DNA of 22,874 nucleotides from Clostridia bacterium (GTDB lineage Bacteria; Bacillota; Clostridia; Christensenellales; Borkfalkiaceae), in contig CAAGLC010000004.1 of the NCBI GenBank assembly GCA_900770685.1, positions 1-22,874 on the forward strand, written 5' to 3'. The notes under the pieces are model-generated. The model worked only from the letters and a program-made list of their open reading frames with translations. It searched no databases and was not told the origin of the DNA. Below are positions 1 through 8,899 of the stretch, piece after piece. Both the position numbers and the translations under genes were made by a program. Each line of letters begins with the position of its first letter. The stretch's first letter is position 1.

Positions 1-10
1 CTTCCGATCT
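1..10. other. Residual Illumina adapter at contig edge
   Basis: The first ten bases, CTTCCGATCT, equal the last ten bases of the standard Illumina adapter end (GCTCTTCCGATCT) and sit exactly at the window edge. They can be read in the rpoB frame, but the Lys codon expected before the Ile-Phe at 12-17 is broken at position 10. The natural sequence most likely starts at base 11. Confidence 0.85.
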
Positions 11-245
11 AATCTTTAAGGGTAGAGAGAACAAAGAAGAAATCTCAATTGAAGAACTTCCCGCAGACGAAGACGTTGAACTCACTTACGAAGATACCGA
101 AACGGTTAACCTTGACGAAGATTTCGAGTTTAACGCAAAAGAAATGTTTGAAGACGAAGACGACGACGAGATTGATACTACTATTCCAGACGGCGATATG
201 CTTGAGGATTTTGAAGACCTTGAAGACATAGAGGTTGAAGAGTAA
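11..245 (+). CDS. rpoB: RNA polymerase beta subunit, C-terminal tail (partial)
   Basis: This is the 3' end of rpoB, cut off by the contig start; about 77 codons remain, ending in TAA at 243-245. The beta subunit forms one side of the RNA polymerase active-site cleft. Only the non-conserved, strongly acidic tail is visible: it begins IFKGRENKEEISIEEL, which resembles the KILSGDEEEIEM segment I recall for the Bacillus protein after its last conserved helix, then continues as a long run of Asp and Glu to EDIEVEE. No catalytic motif lies inside the window. Identification rests on this tail and on the position 15 bases upstream of rpoC. The open frame formally extends into the adapter bases. Confidence 0.85.
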
Positions 246-260
246 GGAGGGGAGAGAAAA

Positions 261-3200
261 ATGTTTGAACTTAACAATTTTGATTCAATACAGATAGGAG
301 TTGCATCTCCCGAAAAAATTAGAGAGTGGTCGTACGGCGAAGTAACTAAGCCTGAAACCATTAACTATAGAACGCAAAAACCCGAAATGGGCGGTTTATT
401 CTGCGAAAGAATTTTTGGACCGACTAAGGATTGGGAATGTCATTGCGGAAAATATAAACGTATTCGTTATAAAGGCGTAATTTGTGATAAATGTGGAGTT
501 GAAGTAACCAAGTCCAAAGTTCGTCGTGACCGTATGGGACACATTGAACTTGCCGCTCCCGTTTCGCATATTTGGTACTTTAAGGGCGTTCCTTCGAGAA
601 TAGGACTTATGCTTGACATAAGCCCTAAAGCGCTCGAACAAGTATTATATTTCGCTAGCCATATCGTATTAGATCCAGGTACAACCGATTTACTTTATAA
701 GCAAGTAATTAGCGATAGAGAAAAGATTGAATACGAAGAGAAGTTCGGTATCGGTTCGTTTAAGACCGGTATGGGCGCTGAAGCGATTAAAGAACTTTTA
801 ATGGCTGTTGACGTTGAGAAAGAAAGTAGAGAAGCGAAGAAGATTATTGAAGAAAACGTTTCCGGACAAAGAAGAATTCGCGCCGTAAAGCGTATTGAAA
901 TAATCGAATCGTTCAGAAAGAGTGGAAACCGTCCCGAGTGGATGATTTTAGACGTGTTGCCGGTAATTCCTCCGGAACTTCGTCCTATGGTTCAACTTGA
1001 CGGTGGAAGATTTGCTACTTCCGACCTTAACGATTTATACAGAAGAGTTATTAACAGAAATAATAGACTTAAAAAACTTATGGAACTCGGCGCTCCCGAG
1101 ATAATCATAAGAAACGAAAAGAGAATGCTTCAAGAAGCCGTTGACGCACTTATCGATAACGGTAGAAGAGGCAAAGCAATAAGCGGAGCAGGCAATAGAG
1201 AACTCAAATCTCTTTCCGGAATGCTTCGTGGTAAGCAAGGTAGATTCCGTCAAAACCTTCTCGGTAAACGTGTTGACTATTCCGGACGTTCGGTTATCGT
1301 CGTTGGTCCTGAATTGAAGTTGTATCAATGCGGTTTGCCTAAGGAAATGGCTATCGAGTTATTCAAGCCGTTCGTTATGAAAAAACTCGTCGAAAACAAC
1401 ATCTGCCACAATATTAAAAACGCAAAGAGAACGGTAGAAAAAGCAAAAACGGTAGTTTGGGACGTATTAGAAGACGTTATTAAAGACCATCCCGTATTGT
1501 TAAACCGTGCTCCTACTCTTCACAGACTTTCTATTCAAGCGTTTGAACCTGTTTTAATAGAAGGTAGAGCAATTAAACTTCACCCGTTGGTTTGTGGCGC
1601 GTTCAACGCCGACTTTGACGGTGACCAGATGGCAGTCCACGTACCTCTATCAGTTGAAGCGCAAGCAGAAGCAAGATTCCTTATGCTCGCTTCCAACAAT
1701 ATCTTAAAACTTTCAGACGGAAAGCCGGTTATGAGTCCTACTCAGGATATGGTCATGGGTTCGTACTATCTAACCCTTTTACGTCGTAAGATAGGCGAAA
1801 AATACAACGAAAAAGGCAGAAAGGACGAAAAGGGAGAAGTTTACGGAGTTCCCGAATATACGGTTTCCTACAGTTCGCCCGAAGAAGCGATAATGGCTTA
1901 TCAAACTGGCAAAATAGGTTTGCAAGATGAAATTATCGTTCGTCGTTCGGTTGAAATCGAAGGGGAAACTATCGTAGGAAGAATAAAGACTTCGGTTGGT
2001 AAAATCATATTCAACCAAGCAATTCCTCAAGATTTAGGCTTTGTTTCTAGACAAGAAAAGAGCGATTTCGTTAAGTTTGAAATCGACGAATTAGTAGGCA
2101 AAAAATTATTGCAAAAAATCGTTGGCGCTTGCTTTAAGCGTCACGGCGCAAGTTGCGCTGCAGAAGTGCTCGATAAAGTTAAGGAATTAGGCTTTAAGTA
2201 TTCGACGGTTGGCGCAATTACTACTAGCGTGTTCGATATGCATATGCCTAAGGATAAGGCAGTTATCTTAAAGGAAGCTGAAAAGCACGTTCTCAAGGTT
2301 GAAAACCTTTATAAGAAAGGATTTATCACCGACGACGAAAGATACAAAAAGGTCGTTTCTATTTGGAAAAAGGCAACCGACGACGTTACCGAAAAACTTA
2401 AAGAAACGCTCGACGAATTTAACCCGATTCTTATGATGGCTAACTCTGGTGCGCGTGGATCTATCGACCAGATTAAGCAACTTGCCGGTATGCGTGGTCT
2501 TATGACCGATCCTAACGGTAAAACTATTGAAATTCCGGTTAAATCTTGCTTCCGTGAAGGCTTGTCCGTTCTAGAATACTTTATTTCATCTCACGGTGGA
2601 CGTAAAGGATTGGCGGATACCGCACTTAAAACGGCAGACTCAGGTTATTTGACCAGAAGGCTTGTTGACGTATCGCAAGAAGTTATTATTAAAGAAGACG
2701 ACTGTTTCGCAGAACTTGGCGAAAAGCCTAAGGGCGTTAAGGTTAGCGCAATTAAGGGTAGCAAGGGCGAAGTAATCGAAGGCTTAAGAGATAGAATCGC
2801 AGGTAGATTCGTAGTTGCAGACGTAATTAATCCTATTACCGGAGAAGTTATGGTTAAGAGCAACGAAATGATTTCCGAAGATATGGCTGATCAAATCGTT
2901 AAGGCAGGCATAGAAGAAGTAGAAATCAGAAGCGTATTCACTTGTAAGAGTAAGACCGGTGTTTGCGCTAAATGTTACGGAAAGAACATGAGTAACAACA
3001 ACCCCGTTCAAGTTGGTGAAGCAGTAGGTATTATCGCCGCTCAATCAATCGGTGAACCGGGTACTCAACTTACCATGCGTACCTTCCACACCGGTGGTAT
3101 CGCAAGTACCGGAGATATTACGCAAGGTCTTCCCAGAGTTGAAGAATTATTCGAAGCAAGAAAGCCGAAACACGCTGCAATAGTATGTTTGGAAAGCGGA

Positions 3201-3863
3201 CTTGTTAAAATCGAAGAAAAAGACAAGATTATTCACGTTATAATCAATACGGACGAAGGTGAAGTTAAGGATTACACTATTCCGTTCGGAACGGGCGTAA
3301 TCGTTAAAGACGGCGACAGGGTAGAACCCGGCTCGATTTTAACTAACGGTTCAGTATATCCGCAAGATATTCTTAAAACTAAGGGTATCAAAGGCGTTCA
3401 AGACTATATTCTTAGAGAAATTCAGAGCGTTTACCGTTCGCAAGGCGTTGACATCAACGATAAACACGTTGAAATTATCGTTCGTCAAATGATGAAGAAA
3501 GTTCAGGTTGAAAATCCCGGTGAAACGGATATTTTACCAGGTGAGAAACTCGATCTCTACAGATTTGAGGAAGAAACGATTAACGCTTTAGAACAAGGCA
3601 AACGTCCGCCGGTTGGTAAGAGAATCTTATTAGGTATCACCAAAGCGGCGCTCGCTAAAGAAAGTTTCTTATCGGCAGCGTCCTTCCAAGAAACTGCAAG
3701 GGTTTTAACCGAAGCGGCTATAAAGAACAAAGTCGATCCGCTTATCGGCTTAAAGGAAAACGTAATTATAGGTAAATTAATCCCTGCAGGAACGGGAATA
3801 AAAGACTATAAAAACGTTTCACCGCAGACTGTAAGAACTGCTGAGGAAAACGACCAACAATAA
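261..3863 (+). CDS. rpoC: RNA polymerase beta' subunit
   Basis: Beta' (1200 residues, full length for a Firmicutes-type protein) carries the catalytic centre of RNA polymerase. The active-site motif NADFDGDQ is at residues 449-456, with the Mg-binding aspartates 451, 453 and 455. The N-terminal zinc ribbon has Cys 60, 62, 75 and 78, and the second zinc site has Cys 815, 895, 902 and 905. The bridge-helix and trigger-loop region ([20 protein letters not shown] and the downstream [17 protein letters not shown] block) is intact. A GGAGG ribosome site at 247-251 supports the ATG at 261. It follows rpoB by 15 bases and is surely co-transcribed with it. The last codons and stop form a small ACCAAC/GTTGGT stem. 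There is no intrinsic terminator behind it, so read-through into rpsL is possible. Confidence 0.98.
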   Translation: MFELNNFDSIQIGVASPEKIREWSYGEVTKPETINYRTQKPEMGGLFCERIFGPTKDWECHCGKYKRIRYKGVICDKCGVEVTKSKVRRDRMGHIELAAPVSHIWYFKGVPSRIGLMLDISPKALEQVLYFASHIVLDPGTTDLLYKQVISDREKIEYEEKFGIGSFKTGMGAEAIKELLMAVDVEKESREAKKIIEENVSGQRRIRAVKRIEIIESFRKSGNRPEWMILDVLPVIPPELRPMVQLDGGRFATSDLNDLYRRVINRNNRLKKLMELGAPEIIIRNEKRMLQEAVDALIDNGRRGKAISGAGNRELKSLSGMLRGKQGRFRQNLLGKRVDYSGRSVIVVGPELKLYQCGLPKEMAIELFKPFVMKKLVENNICHNIKNAKRTVEKAKTVVWDVLEDVIKDHPVLLNRAPTLHRLSIQAFEPVLIEGRAIKLHPLVCGAFNADFDGDQMAVHVPLSVEAQAEARFLMLASNNILKLSDGKPVMSPTQDMVMGSYYLTLLRRKIGEKYNEKGRKDEKGEVYGVPEYTVSYSSPEEAIMAYQTGKIGLQDEIIVRRSVEIEGETIVGRIKTSVGKIIFNQAIPQDLGFVSRQEKSDFVKFEIDELVGKKLLQKIVGACFKRHGASCAAEVLDKVKELGFKYSTVGAITTSVFDMHMPKDKAVILKEAEKHVLKVENLYKKGFITDDERYKKVVSIWKKATDDVTEKLKETLDEFNPILMMANSGARGSIDQIKQLAGMRGLMTDPNGKTIEIPVKSCFREGLSVLEYFISSHGGRKGLADTALKTADSGYLTRRLVDVSQEVIIKEDDCFAELGEKPKGVKVSAIKGSKGEVIEGLRDRIAGRFVVADVINPITGEVMVKSNEMISEDMADQIVKAGIEEVEIRSVFTCKSKTGVCAKCYGKNMSNNNPVQVGEAVGIIAAQSIGEPGTQLTMRTFHTGGIASTGDITQGLPRVEELFEARKPKHAAIVCLESGLVKIEEKDKIIHVIINTDEGEVKDYTIPFGTGVIVKDGDRVEPGSILTNGSVYPQDILKTKGIKGVQDYILREIQSVYRSQGVDINDKHVEIIVRQMMKKVQVENPGETDILPGEKLDLYRFEEETINALEQGKRPPVGKRILLGITKAALAKESFLSAASFQETARVLTEAAIKNKVDPLIGLKENVIIGKLIPAGTGIKDYKNVSPQTVRTAEENDQQ

Positions 3864-3891
3864 AAAAGTTGGTAAAAAATGCAAAAACCAA

Positions 3892-3939
3892 GGTGGCGAA
3901 TAGCAAAAAAGCACGTATTTTGTTTGACTATTCGTCTCC
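3892..3939 (+). repeat. Long imperfect inverted repeat over the rpsL -35 region
   Basis: GGTGGCGAATAG (3892-3903) and CTATTCGTCTCC (3928-3939) can pair over 12 positions with one T-T mismatch and one G-T pair; the loop contains a further CAAAA/TTTTG pairing. There is no T-run after it, so it is not an ordinary terminator. Its right arm overlaps the -35 box of the rpsL promoter. It could be a DNA operator, or an RNA hairpin in rpoC read-through transcripts. Confidence 0.55.
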
Positions 3940-3952
3940 TAAATGGTAAAAT
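3924..3952 (+). promoter_or_regulatory. Sigma-A-type promoter for the rpsL-rpsG-fusA operon
   Basis: TTGACT (3924-3929), a 17-base spacer and TAAAAT (3947-3952) make a near-consensus housekeeping promoter. Transcription should start near 3959. This gives the ribosomal genes a promoter separate from rpoBC. Confidence 0.75.
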
Positions 3953-3959
3953 TAATCAG

Positions 3960-4016
3960 TAACGAAAAATAGGTTCGTTATTAAAAAAGTTTCAAAAACG
4001 GCTCCGAATCCGTTTT
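3960..4016 (+). promoter_or_regulatory. rpsL leader with two hairpins
   Basis: The predicted leader starts with a perfect 7-bp stem TAACGAA/TTCGTTA (3960-3966 with 3974-3980). A second 7-bp stem, AAAACGG/CCGTTTT (3995-4001 with 4010-4016), follows. TCCGAAT occurs twice (4003-4009 and 4016-4022). The first stem would lie at the very 5' end of the mRNA, where it could protect the transcript; a role in autoregulation is only possible. The ribosome site follows in AAAGGAGGAG just before the ATG at 4049. Confidence 0.5.
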
Positions 4017-4048
4017 CCGAATAACCGAAAAAATAAAGGAGGAGTATC

Positions 4049-4420
4049 ATGCCAACAATTCAACAGTTAATTAGACAAGGTAGAAAGAAAATTACCTACA
4101 AGAGCAAATCGCCTATCTTAGAAGAATGTCCTCAAAGACGTGGCGTATGTCTTTCGGTAACGACGACTACACCTAAAAAGCCTAACTCAGCACTTCGTAA
4201 GATTGCCAGAATTAGACTTACTAACAAGGCGGAAGGTATCGTATATATTCCCGGTGAAGGACATAACCTTCAGGAACATAGCTCGGTATTAATCCGTGGC
4301 GGAAGAGTTAAAGACCTTCCTGGCGTAAGATATCATATCATACGTGGCGCATTGGATACTGCAGGCGTTGCAAAACGTAGACAAGCAAGATCCAGATACG
4401 GCGCAAAAAGACCTAAATAA
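4049..4420 (+). CDS. rpsL: 30S ribosomal protein S12
   Basis: S12 (123 residues) sits at the decoding centre of the small subunit and helps control translational accuracy. The hallmark [14 protein letters not shown] is at residues 38-51, and [12 protein letters not shown] near residue 85-96. The lysines at positions 43 and 88, whose substitutions give streptomycin resistance in other bacteria, are both wild type, as is Asp89, the residue that RimO can methylthiolate. Length and sequence are typical. AAAGGAGGAG directly upstream fixes the ATG. In Bacillus-like genomes an L7Ae-family gene commonly lies between rpoC and rpsL; here that place is taken by a 185-base gap with a promoter and hairpins. 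Confidence 0.98.
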   Translation: MPTIQQLIRQGRKKITYKSKSPILEECPQRRGVCLSVTTTTPKKPNSALRKIARIRLTNKAEGIVYIPGEGHNLQEHSSVLIRGGRVKDLPGVRYHIIRGALDTAGVAKRRQARSRYGAKRPK

Positions 4421-4454
4421 TTCTAATAAAGTACGTTAAAATTATTGTGGTACA

Positions 4455-4596
4455 CCTACTGAAAATCGGAAAATTCGGAAAGTACAACCCGATTCGGTAG
4501 GCAGTATGCCAAAGGGCAGAAGATTCGCTACCCGAAAGGGCAAGTGATAGCTGTACTGAAAACTAAGGGTTTACCCTTAACGCGTTAACAGAACGC
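4455..4596 (+). ncRNA. Candidate structured regulatory RNA between rpsL and rpsG
   Basis: The 201-base rpsL-rpsG gap has no open reading frame but carries four nested or tandem stems. Stem 1: CCTACTG (4455-4461) with CGGTAGG (4495-4501), continued by AATCGG (4464-4469) with CCGATT (4489-4494) across a two-A bulge. Stem 2: CAGTA (4502-4506) with TACTG (4554-4558), enclosing TCGCT/AGTGA (4525-4529 with 4543-4547) capped by CCC-GAAA-GGG with a GNRA-type tetraloop (4531-4540). Stem 3: TAAGGG-TTTA-CCCTTA (4564-4579). Stem 4: GCGTT/AACGC (4582-4596). The rpsG ribosome site follows about 15 bases later. In gammaproteobacteria this gap holds the S7 autoregulatory site; I see no clear match to that element, so an independent ribosomal-protein leader is an inference. 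Confidence 0.5.
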
Positions 4597-4621
4597 ACAA
4601 AAAATAAAGGAGGATTTAATT

Positions 4622-5092
4622 ATGCCAAGAAGAGGCAAACTTGCTAAAAGAGACGTTTTACCAGATCCCGTGTATAACGACAAGGTTATAACCAAACTTA
4701 TTAACCAAGTTATGTTAGACGGCAAGAAAGGAATAGCACAAGGCATTGTTTACGAAGCATTTACTTCGGCGGCTGAAAAGACCGGACAAGAGCCTATGGA
4801 AATGTTCAATCAAGCATTAAACAACATTATGCCTATGGTTGAAGTAAAAGCAAGGAGAGTAGGAGGTGCGAACTATCAAGTTCCTATCGAAATCCGCGCA
4901 GAACGCAGACAAACGCTTGCAATCCGTTGGTTGGTTATCGCCGCTAGAAAGAGAGGCGAAAGAGAAATGAGCGCTCGTCTTGCTGGAGAATTAGTAGACG
5001 CATTTAACAACACCGGTAGTGCTGTTAAAAAGAAAGAAGACACTCATAGAATGGCTGAAGCAAATAAGGCTTTTGCACATTACAGATTTTAA
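4622..5092 (+). CDS. rpsG: 30S ribosomal protein S7
   Basis: S7 (156 residues, the usual bacterial length) nucleates assembly of the head of the 30S subunit by binding the 3' major domain of 16S rRNA, and contacts mRNA near the E site. Recognisable family segments are the N-terminal [20 protein letters not shown], the [18 protein letters not shown] block near residues 73-91, and the C-terminal [21 protein letters not shown] strong AAAGGAGG site precedes the ATG. The long structured leader between rpsL and this gene makes separate translational control plausible, since S7 is the operon regulator in enterobacteria. fusA follows after 15 bases. Confidence 0.98.
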   Translation: MPRRGKLAKRDVLPDPVYNDKVITKLINQVMLDGKKGIAQGIVYEAFTSAAEKTGQEPMEMFNQALNNIMPMVEVKARRVGGANYQVPIEIRAERRQTLAIRWLVIAARKRGEREMSARLAGELVDAFNNTGSAVKKKEDTHRMAEANKAFAHYRF

Positions 5093-5107
5093 TTTGGGAG
5101 AAAACTT

Positions 5108-7180
5108 ATGCCGAAAAAAATTGATTTAAGCACAACCAGAAACATAGGCATAATGGCGCATATCGACGCAGGTAAAACGACCACGACCGAAAGAATCTTG
5201 TTCTATACCGGAAGACTTCATAAGATGGGCGAAACTCACGACGGTGGCGCAACTATGGACTGGATGGCTCAAGAACAAGAGCGTGGTATTACCATTACGA
5301 GTGCGGCAACGACTTGTTACTGGAAAGACCATAGAATTAACATTATCGACACTCCCGGACACGTTGACTTTACCATAGAAGTTGAAAGATCGCTCCGTAT
5401 ATTAGACGGCGCAGTTGCAACCTTCTGTGCAAAGGGAGGCGTTGAACCTCAAAGTGAAACGGTATGGCGTCAAGCAGATAAGTATAAAGTTCCCCGTATT
5501 GCATACGTTAACAAAATGGATATCAACGGCGCGGATTACTTCCACGCAATCGATATGATGCACGAAAGACTTCATACTAACGCAGTTCCAATCATCCTTC
5601 CTATCGGAAAGGAAGATACCTTTAAGGGAATCGTTGACGTTATAACTAGAAAGGCAGTAATTTATCTTGACGACCTTGGTAAAGACGTTCAAGAAGTTGA
5701 AGTTCCTGATGATTTAAAGGACCTTTGCGAAGAATACAGATCAAAGGTTGTAGAAATCGCAGCAGAGCAAGACGACGCTTTAATGGAAAAATACTTTGAA
5801 GAAGGCGACCTTTCTATCGAAGAAATCAAAACCGGTTTACGTAAGGCAACTCTCGCAATGAAAGTAACCCCAGTTCTTTGTGGTTCTTCATACAGAAACA
5901 AGGGCGTACAAAACGTTCTTGACGCTATCGTAGATTATTTACCAAGTCCTATCGACGTTGGTGAAACGGTTGGTACTAACCCTGATACCGAAGCAGAAGA
6001 AAGAAGAAAACCCGACGTTGAAGAACCGTTCGCAGGTCTTGCATTTAAGATTATGACCGACCCGTTCGTTGGTAAATTGGCTTTCTTCCGTGCATATTCT
6101 GGTACGTTAAAGACCGGAACTTACATTTACAACAGTATAAAGGGTAAAAAAGAAAGAATCGCGCGTATACTCCGTATGCACGCAAACCACAGAGAAGAGG
6201 TTGAAGAAGTTTCAGCCGGCGAAATCTGTGCAATCGTAGGTTTGAAAGACACCACAACGGGTGACACCTTGTGTGACGAAGCACATCCTATCGTATTAGA
6301 GAAGATGGAATTCCCAGACCCCGTTATTCAAGTTGCAATCGAACCTAAGACCAAACAAGGTCAAGAAAAAATGGGCTTTGCTCTTGCAAAACTTGCAGAA
6401 GAAGACCCCTCTTTCAAAACTTATACCGATCCTGACACCGCGCAAACAATTATTGCAGGTATGGGAGAACTTCACTTAGAGATTATCGTTGATAGATTAC
6501 TTCGTGAGTTCAGGGTAGAAGCAAACGTAGGTAATCCTCAAGTTGCTTACAAAGAAACTATTCGTCAAGCAGTTGAGGCAGAAGGCTTATTCAAACGTCA
6601 GACCGGTGGTCACGGACAATACGGACATTGTAAAATCCGTTTAGAACCGCAAGAACCGGGTAAAGGATACGAATTTGTTGACGAAACGGTTGGTGGATCA
6701 ATTCCTAAGGAATTTATTCAACCGGTTAACAAGGGTATTCAAGAAGCTGCAAAGAACGGTATCCTAGCAGGATACGAAGTAGTTGACTTCAAAGTAACCG
6801 TTTACGACGGAAGTTATCACGACGTTGACTCTTCGGAAATGGCGTTCAAAATTGCAGGTTCAATGGCGCTTAAAGACGGCTTACAAAAAGCAAAGAGCGT
6901 GCTTTTAGAACCGATAATGAAGGTAGAAATCGTAACTCCGGACGCATACTTCGGCGACTTAATGGGTAACGTAACCGCACGTCGTGGTATTATCCAAGGA
7001 ACGGAAGACAGAAACGGCGTAAAGGTTATCGACGCGCATATTCCGCTTTCAGAAATGTTCGGTTATGCAACTGATTTAAGAAGTAGAACTCAAGGTCGTG
7101 GAAACTACACAATGCAGTTCAGCCACTACGCAGAAGTACCTAAATCAGTAGCAGAAAAGATAATCGGCAAAAAAGCATAA
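5108..7180 (+). CDS. fusA: Elongation factor G
   Basis: EF-G (690 residues) is the GTPase that drives tRNA-mRNA translocation and, with RRF, ribosome recycling. The GTPase motifs are complete: P-loop AHIDAGKT (17-24), switch [21 protein letters not shown], and NKMD for guanine recognition. Domain IV carries the [12 protein letters not shown] segment, and the C-terminal domain V is full length. It starts 15 bases after rpsG with a modest TTGGGAGA ribosome site, so it belongs to the rpsL-rpsG transcript. The single-copy, full-length form next to rpsG and tuf marks it as the canonical EF-G rather than a tetracycline-protection paralogue. No terminator separates it from the tuf promoter. Confidence 0.98.
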   Translation: MPKKIDLSTTRNIGIMAHIDAGKTTTTERILFYTGRLHKMGETHDGGATMDWMAQEQERGITITSAATTCYWKDHRINIIDTPGHVDFTIEVERSLRILDGAVATFCAKGGVEPQSETVWRQADKYKVPRIAYVNKMDINGADYFHAIDMMHERLHTNAVPIILPIGKEDTFKGIVDVITRKAVIYLDDLGKDVQEVEVPDDLKDLCEEYRSKVVEIAAEQDDALMEKYFEEGDLSIEEIKTGLRKATLAMKVTPVLCGSSYRNKGVQNVLDAIVDYLPSPIDVGETVGTNPDTEAEERRKPDVEEPFAGLAFKIMTDPFVGKLAFFRAYSGTLKTGTYIYNSIKGKKERIARILRMHANHREEVEEVSAGEICAIVGLKDTTTGDTLCDEAHPIVLEKMEFPDPVIQVAIEPKTKQGQEKMGFALAKLAEEDPSFKTYTDPDTAQTIIAGMGELHLEIIVDRLLREFRVEANVGNPQVAYKETIRQAVEAEGLFKRQTGGHGQYGHCKIRLEPQEPGKGYEFVDETVGGSIPKEFIQPVNKGIQEAAKNGILAGYEVVDFKVTVYDGSYHDVDSSEMAFKIAGSMALKDGLQKAKSVLLEPIMKVEIVTPDAYFGDLMGNVTARRGIIQGTEDRNGVKVIDAHIPLSEMFGYATDLRSRTQGRGNYTMQFSHYAEVPKSVAEKIIGKKA

Positions 7181-7195
7181 TTAATAATTTTATTC

Positions 7196-7224
7196 TTGAC
7201 AATAAGTAAAATTTATTGTAAAAT
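7196..7224 (+). promoter_or_regulatory. Consensus promoter for tuf, with an internal dyad
   Basis: TTGACA (7196-7201), 17 bases, TAAAAT (7219-7224): an almost perfect housekeeping promoter, fitting a very highly expressed gene. A perfect dyad ACAATAA-N7-TTATTGT (7199-7219) spans the spacer and touches both boxes, so a repressor or activator could bind there; alternatively it is chance in AT-rich DNA. Confidence 0.8.
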
Positions 7225-7278
7225 AAACCTATAAAATCATAAAAAATATCAATTTGAATTTTTGGAGGAAAAATAATA

Positions 7279-8499
7279 ATGGCAAAGGCTAAATTTGACA
7301 GAAGCAAACCGCACATTAACATCGGTACCATCGGTCACGTTGACCATGGTAAAACCACTTTAACCGCAGCAATCACTATGACCTTGTCTTCAATCGGTAA
7401 CGCTCAAAAAATGAGATACGATGAAATCGATAAGGCACCTGAAGAAAAGGCTCGTGGTATAACAATAAACACTTCACACGTTGAGTATCAAACCGACGCA
7501 CGTCACTATGCTCACGTTGACTGCCCCGGGCACGCAGACTACGTTAAGAACATGATCACCGGTGCTGCTCAGATGGACGGAGCAATCTTAGTTGTTGCTG
7601 CTACTGACGGTCCGATGCCCCAAACCAGAGAACACATCCTTCTCGCTCGTCAAGTTGGCGTTCCTTATATCGTAGTATTTATGAATAAGTGTGACCAATT
7701 AGACGATCCTGAACTCTTAGAGTTAGTTGAAATGGAAATCAGAGATCTTCTTTCTGAATATGGTTTCCCTGGAGACGATACTCCTATCATTAAGGGTTCT
7801 GCTCTTAAAGCATTAGAGTTCGCTCAAGCTGATCACTCTGCTGAAGAAATCAAAGCAAGTTCAGAATGCGCATGCATCTTCGAACTTATGGATAACGTAG
7901 ACCAATATATTCCTACTCCTGAAAGAGACGAAGCTAAACCTTTCCTTCTCCCTGTAGAAGACGTATTCACCATCAGTGGTCGTGGTACTGTTGCTACTGG
8001 TAGAGTAGAAAGAGGTGTTGCACACGTTAACGATCCTGCTGAAATCGTTGGATTGAAAGAAGAAAGCAAGAACACCGTTATTACCGGTCTTGAAATGTTC
8101 AGAAAACTTCTTGACGAAGCACAAGCAGGTGACAACGTTGGTGCTCTTCTCCGTGGCGTAGACAAGAAGGAAATTGAAAGGGGACAAGTTATTGCAAAAC
8201 CCGGTTCGGTTAAACCTCATACCAAATTCAAAGGTCAAGTTTATATCCTTACCAAAGAAGAAGGTGGACGTCATACTCCGTTCTTCAACAACTATCGTCC
8301 TCAGTTCTATTTCAGAACTACCGACGTTACCGGATCAATCAAACTTCCTGAAGGCGTAGAAATGGTTATGCCTGGCGACAACATTGAAATGGACGTTGAA
8401 TTAATCACTCCTATCGCTATGGAAGAAGGTCTCCGTTTCGCTATCCGTGAAGGCGGAAGAACCGTTGGTTCAGGCGTTGTTGCAAAAATCGTTGAGTAA
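7279..8499 (+). CDS. tuf: Elongation factor Tu
   Basis: EF-Tu (406 residues) delivers aminoacyl-tRNA to the ribosome as a GTP complex. GTPase motifs are intact: [28 protein letters not shown] and NKCD; the end [15 protein letters not shown] is typical. It is about ten residues longer than Escherichia or Bacillus EF-Tu because of an insertion at about residues 181-197, just after SALKALE, which includes Cys197 and Cys199. From memory, related insertions occur in some clostridial EF-Tu proteins. A TTTGGAGG site and its own promoter precede it, and a strong terminator follows, so tuf can be transcribed alone as well as from the upstream operon. The S10 operon that often comes next in Bacillus is not here. 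Confidence 0.98.
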   Translation: MAKAKFDRSKPHINIGTIGHVDHGKTTLTAAITMTLSSIGNAQKMRYDEIDKAPEEKARGITINTSHVEYQTDARHYAHVDCPGHADYVKNMITGAAQMDGAILVVAATDGPMPQTREHILLARQVGVPYIVVFMNKCDQLDDPELLELVEMEIRDLLSEYGFPGDDTPIIKGSALKALEFAQADHSAEEIKASSECACIFELMDNVDQYIPTPERDEAKPFLLPVEDVFTISGRGTVATGRVERGVAHVNDPAEIVGLKEESKNTVITGLEMFRKLLDEAQAGDNVGALLRGVDKKEIERGQVIAKPGSVKPHTKFKGQVYILTKEEGGRHTPFFNNYRPQFYFRTTDVTGSIKLPEGVEMVMPGDNIEMDVELITPIAMEEGLRFAIREGGRTVGSGVVAKIVE

Positions 8500-8520
8500 T
8501 TCTTAACAAACCTAAATAAT

Positions 8521-8557
8521 AAAAAATGATGGTAAAAGTTTTTTACCATCATTTTTA
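8521..8557 (+). terminator. Terminator of tuf (str operon)
   Basis: AATGATGGTAAAA pairs with TTTTACCATCATT around a tiny loop, with an A-run before and a T-run after the stem. This is a strong intrinsic terminator, possibly bidirectional, separating tuf from the peptide cassette. Confidence 0.9.
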
Positions 8558-8655
8558 GTTATAGCTACTTTTATTGACAAATCAACAAACTTTATTAAGG
8601 TGATATTAAAAAAATTGTTTACTGCAAATTAATAAAATAATAAAGGAGGGTAATT

Positions 8656-8886
8656 ATGGCAGAAAGAAAACAGAAATTTTTATTAATTTTAGTTGGTTTA
8701 ATACTAATTATGGCTTTCATTGTGACTAAGCCTAGCATTAAATACGTAAAGGCAGAGGAAAAAGAACTTAATTCTAGTTGTTTGTATGAACAGGAAGAGC
8801 TCATGGAGGCGACCGTACAAGAACAAACAGGAATAGGTCTAGGTATAAATGTAATAACAGCAACCAGTGTGAGTGATTTTAAGTAA
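8656..8886 (+). CDS. Small exported peptide, possible bacteriocin or signal precursor
   Basis: The product has 76 residues and I do not recognise its family. It has a basic start (RKQK), a hydrophobic stretch at residues 8-23 and a plausible signal peptidase I site after VKA (31-33), leaving a mature part of about 43 residues. That part begins acidic (EEKEL), has a single Cys42, and ends in the Gly/Thr/Ser-rich segment GIGLGINVITATSVSDFK. An AAAGGAGGG site precedes the ATG. Its stop codon is embedded in the ribosome site of the ABC permease that follows, so the genes are translationally close. The neighbours resemble peptide-immunity or peptide-export transporters, suggesting a secreted antimicrobial or signalling peptide. 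No modification enzyme is nearby. A TTGACA at 8574-8579 has no well-placed -10 box, so the promoter is unclear. Confidence 0.6.
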   Translation: MAERKQKFLLILVGLILIMAFIVTKPSIKYVKAEEKELNSSCLYEQEELMEATVQEQTGIGLGINVITATSVSDFK

Positions 8887-8899
8887 GGAGAAGATTATT

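Noticed and set aside
3864..3950. Intrinsic terminator after rpoC
   Set aside because: The 12-position stem there is not followed by a T-run and overlaps a promoter.
4421..4621. tRNA or known riboswitch in the rpsL-rpsG gap
   Set aside because: No cloverleaf, T-loop or CCA-proximal stem fits, and I could not match it to the cyclic-di-GMP, THF or other common riboswitch cores.
7833..8274. Long antisense open frames across tuf (and similar ones across rpoC and fusA)
   Set aside because: They are shadows of strongly biased codon use in conserved genes, with no ribosome site or recognisable product.
8559..8655. Promoter of the peptide gene from TTGACA at 8574
   Set aside because: No -10 box lies at 16-18 bases; the nearest candidates are 12 or 21 bases away, so no promoter is annotated.
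8656..8886. Classical lantibiotic precursor
   Set aside because: There is no Gly-Gly leader, only one Cys, and no LanB/C/M-type enzyme nearby.
8873..8899. GTG start for the ABC permease overlapping the peptide gene
   Set aside because: The ATG at 8900 has a good TAAGGAG nine bases upstream; the GTG has none.
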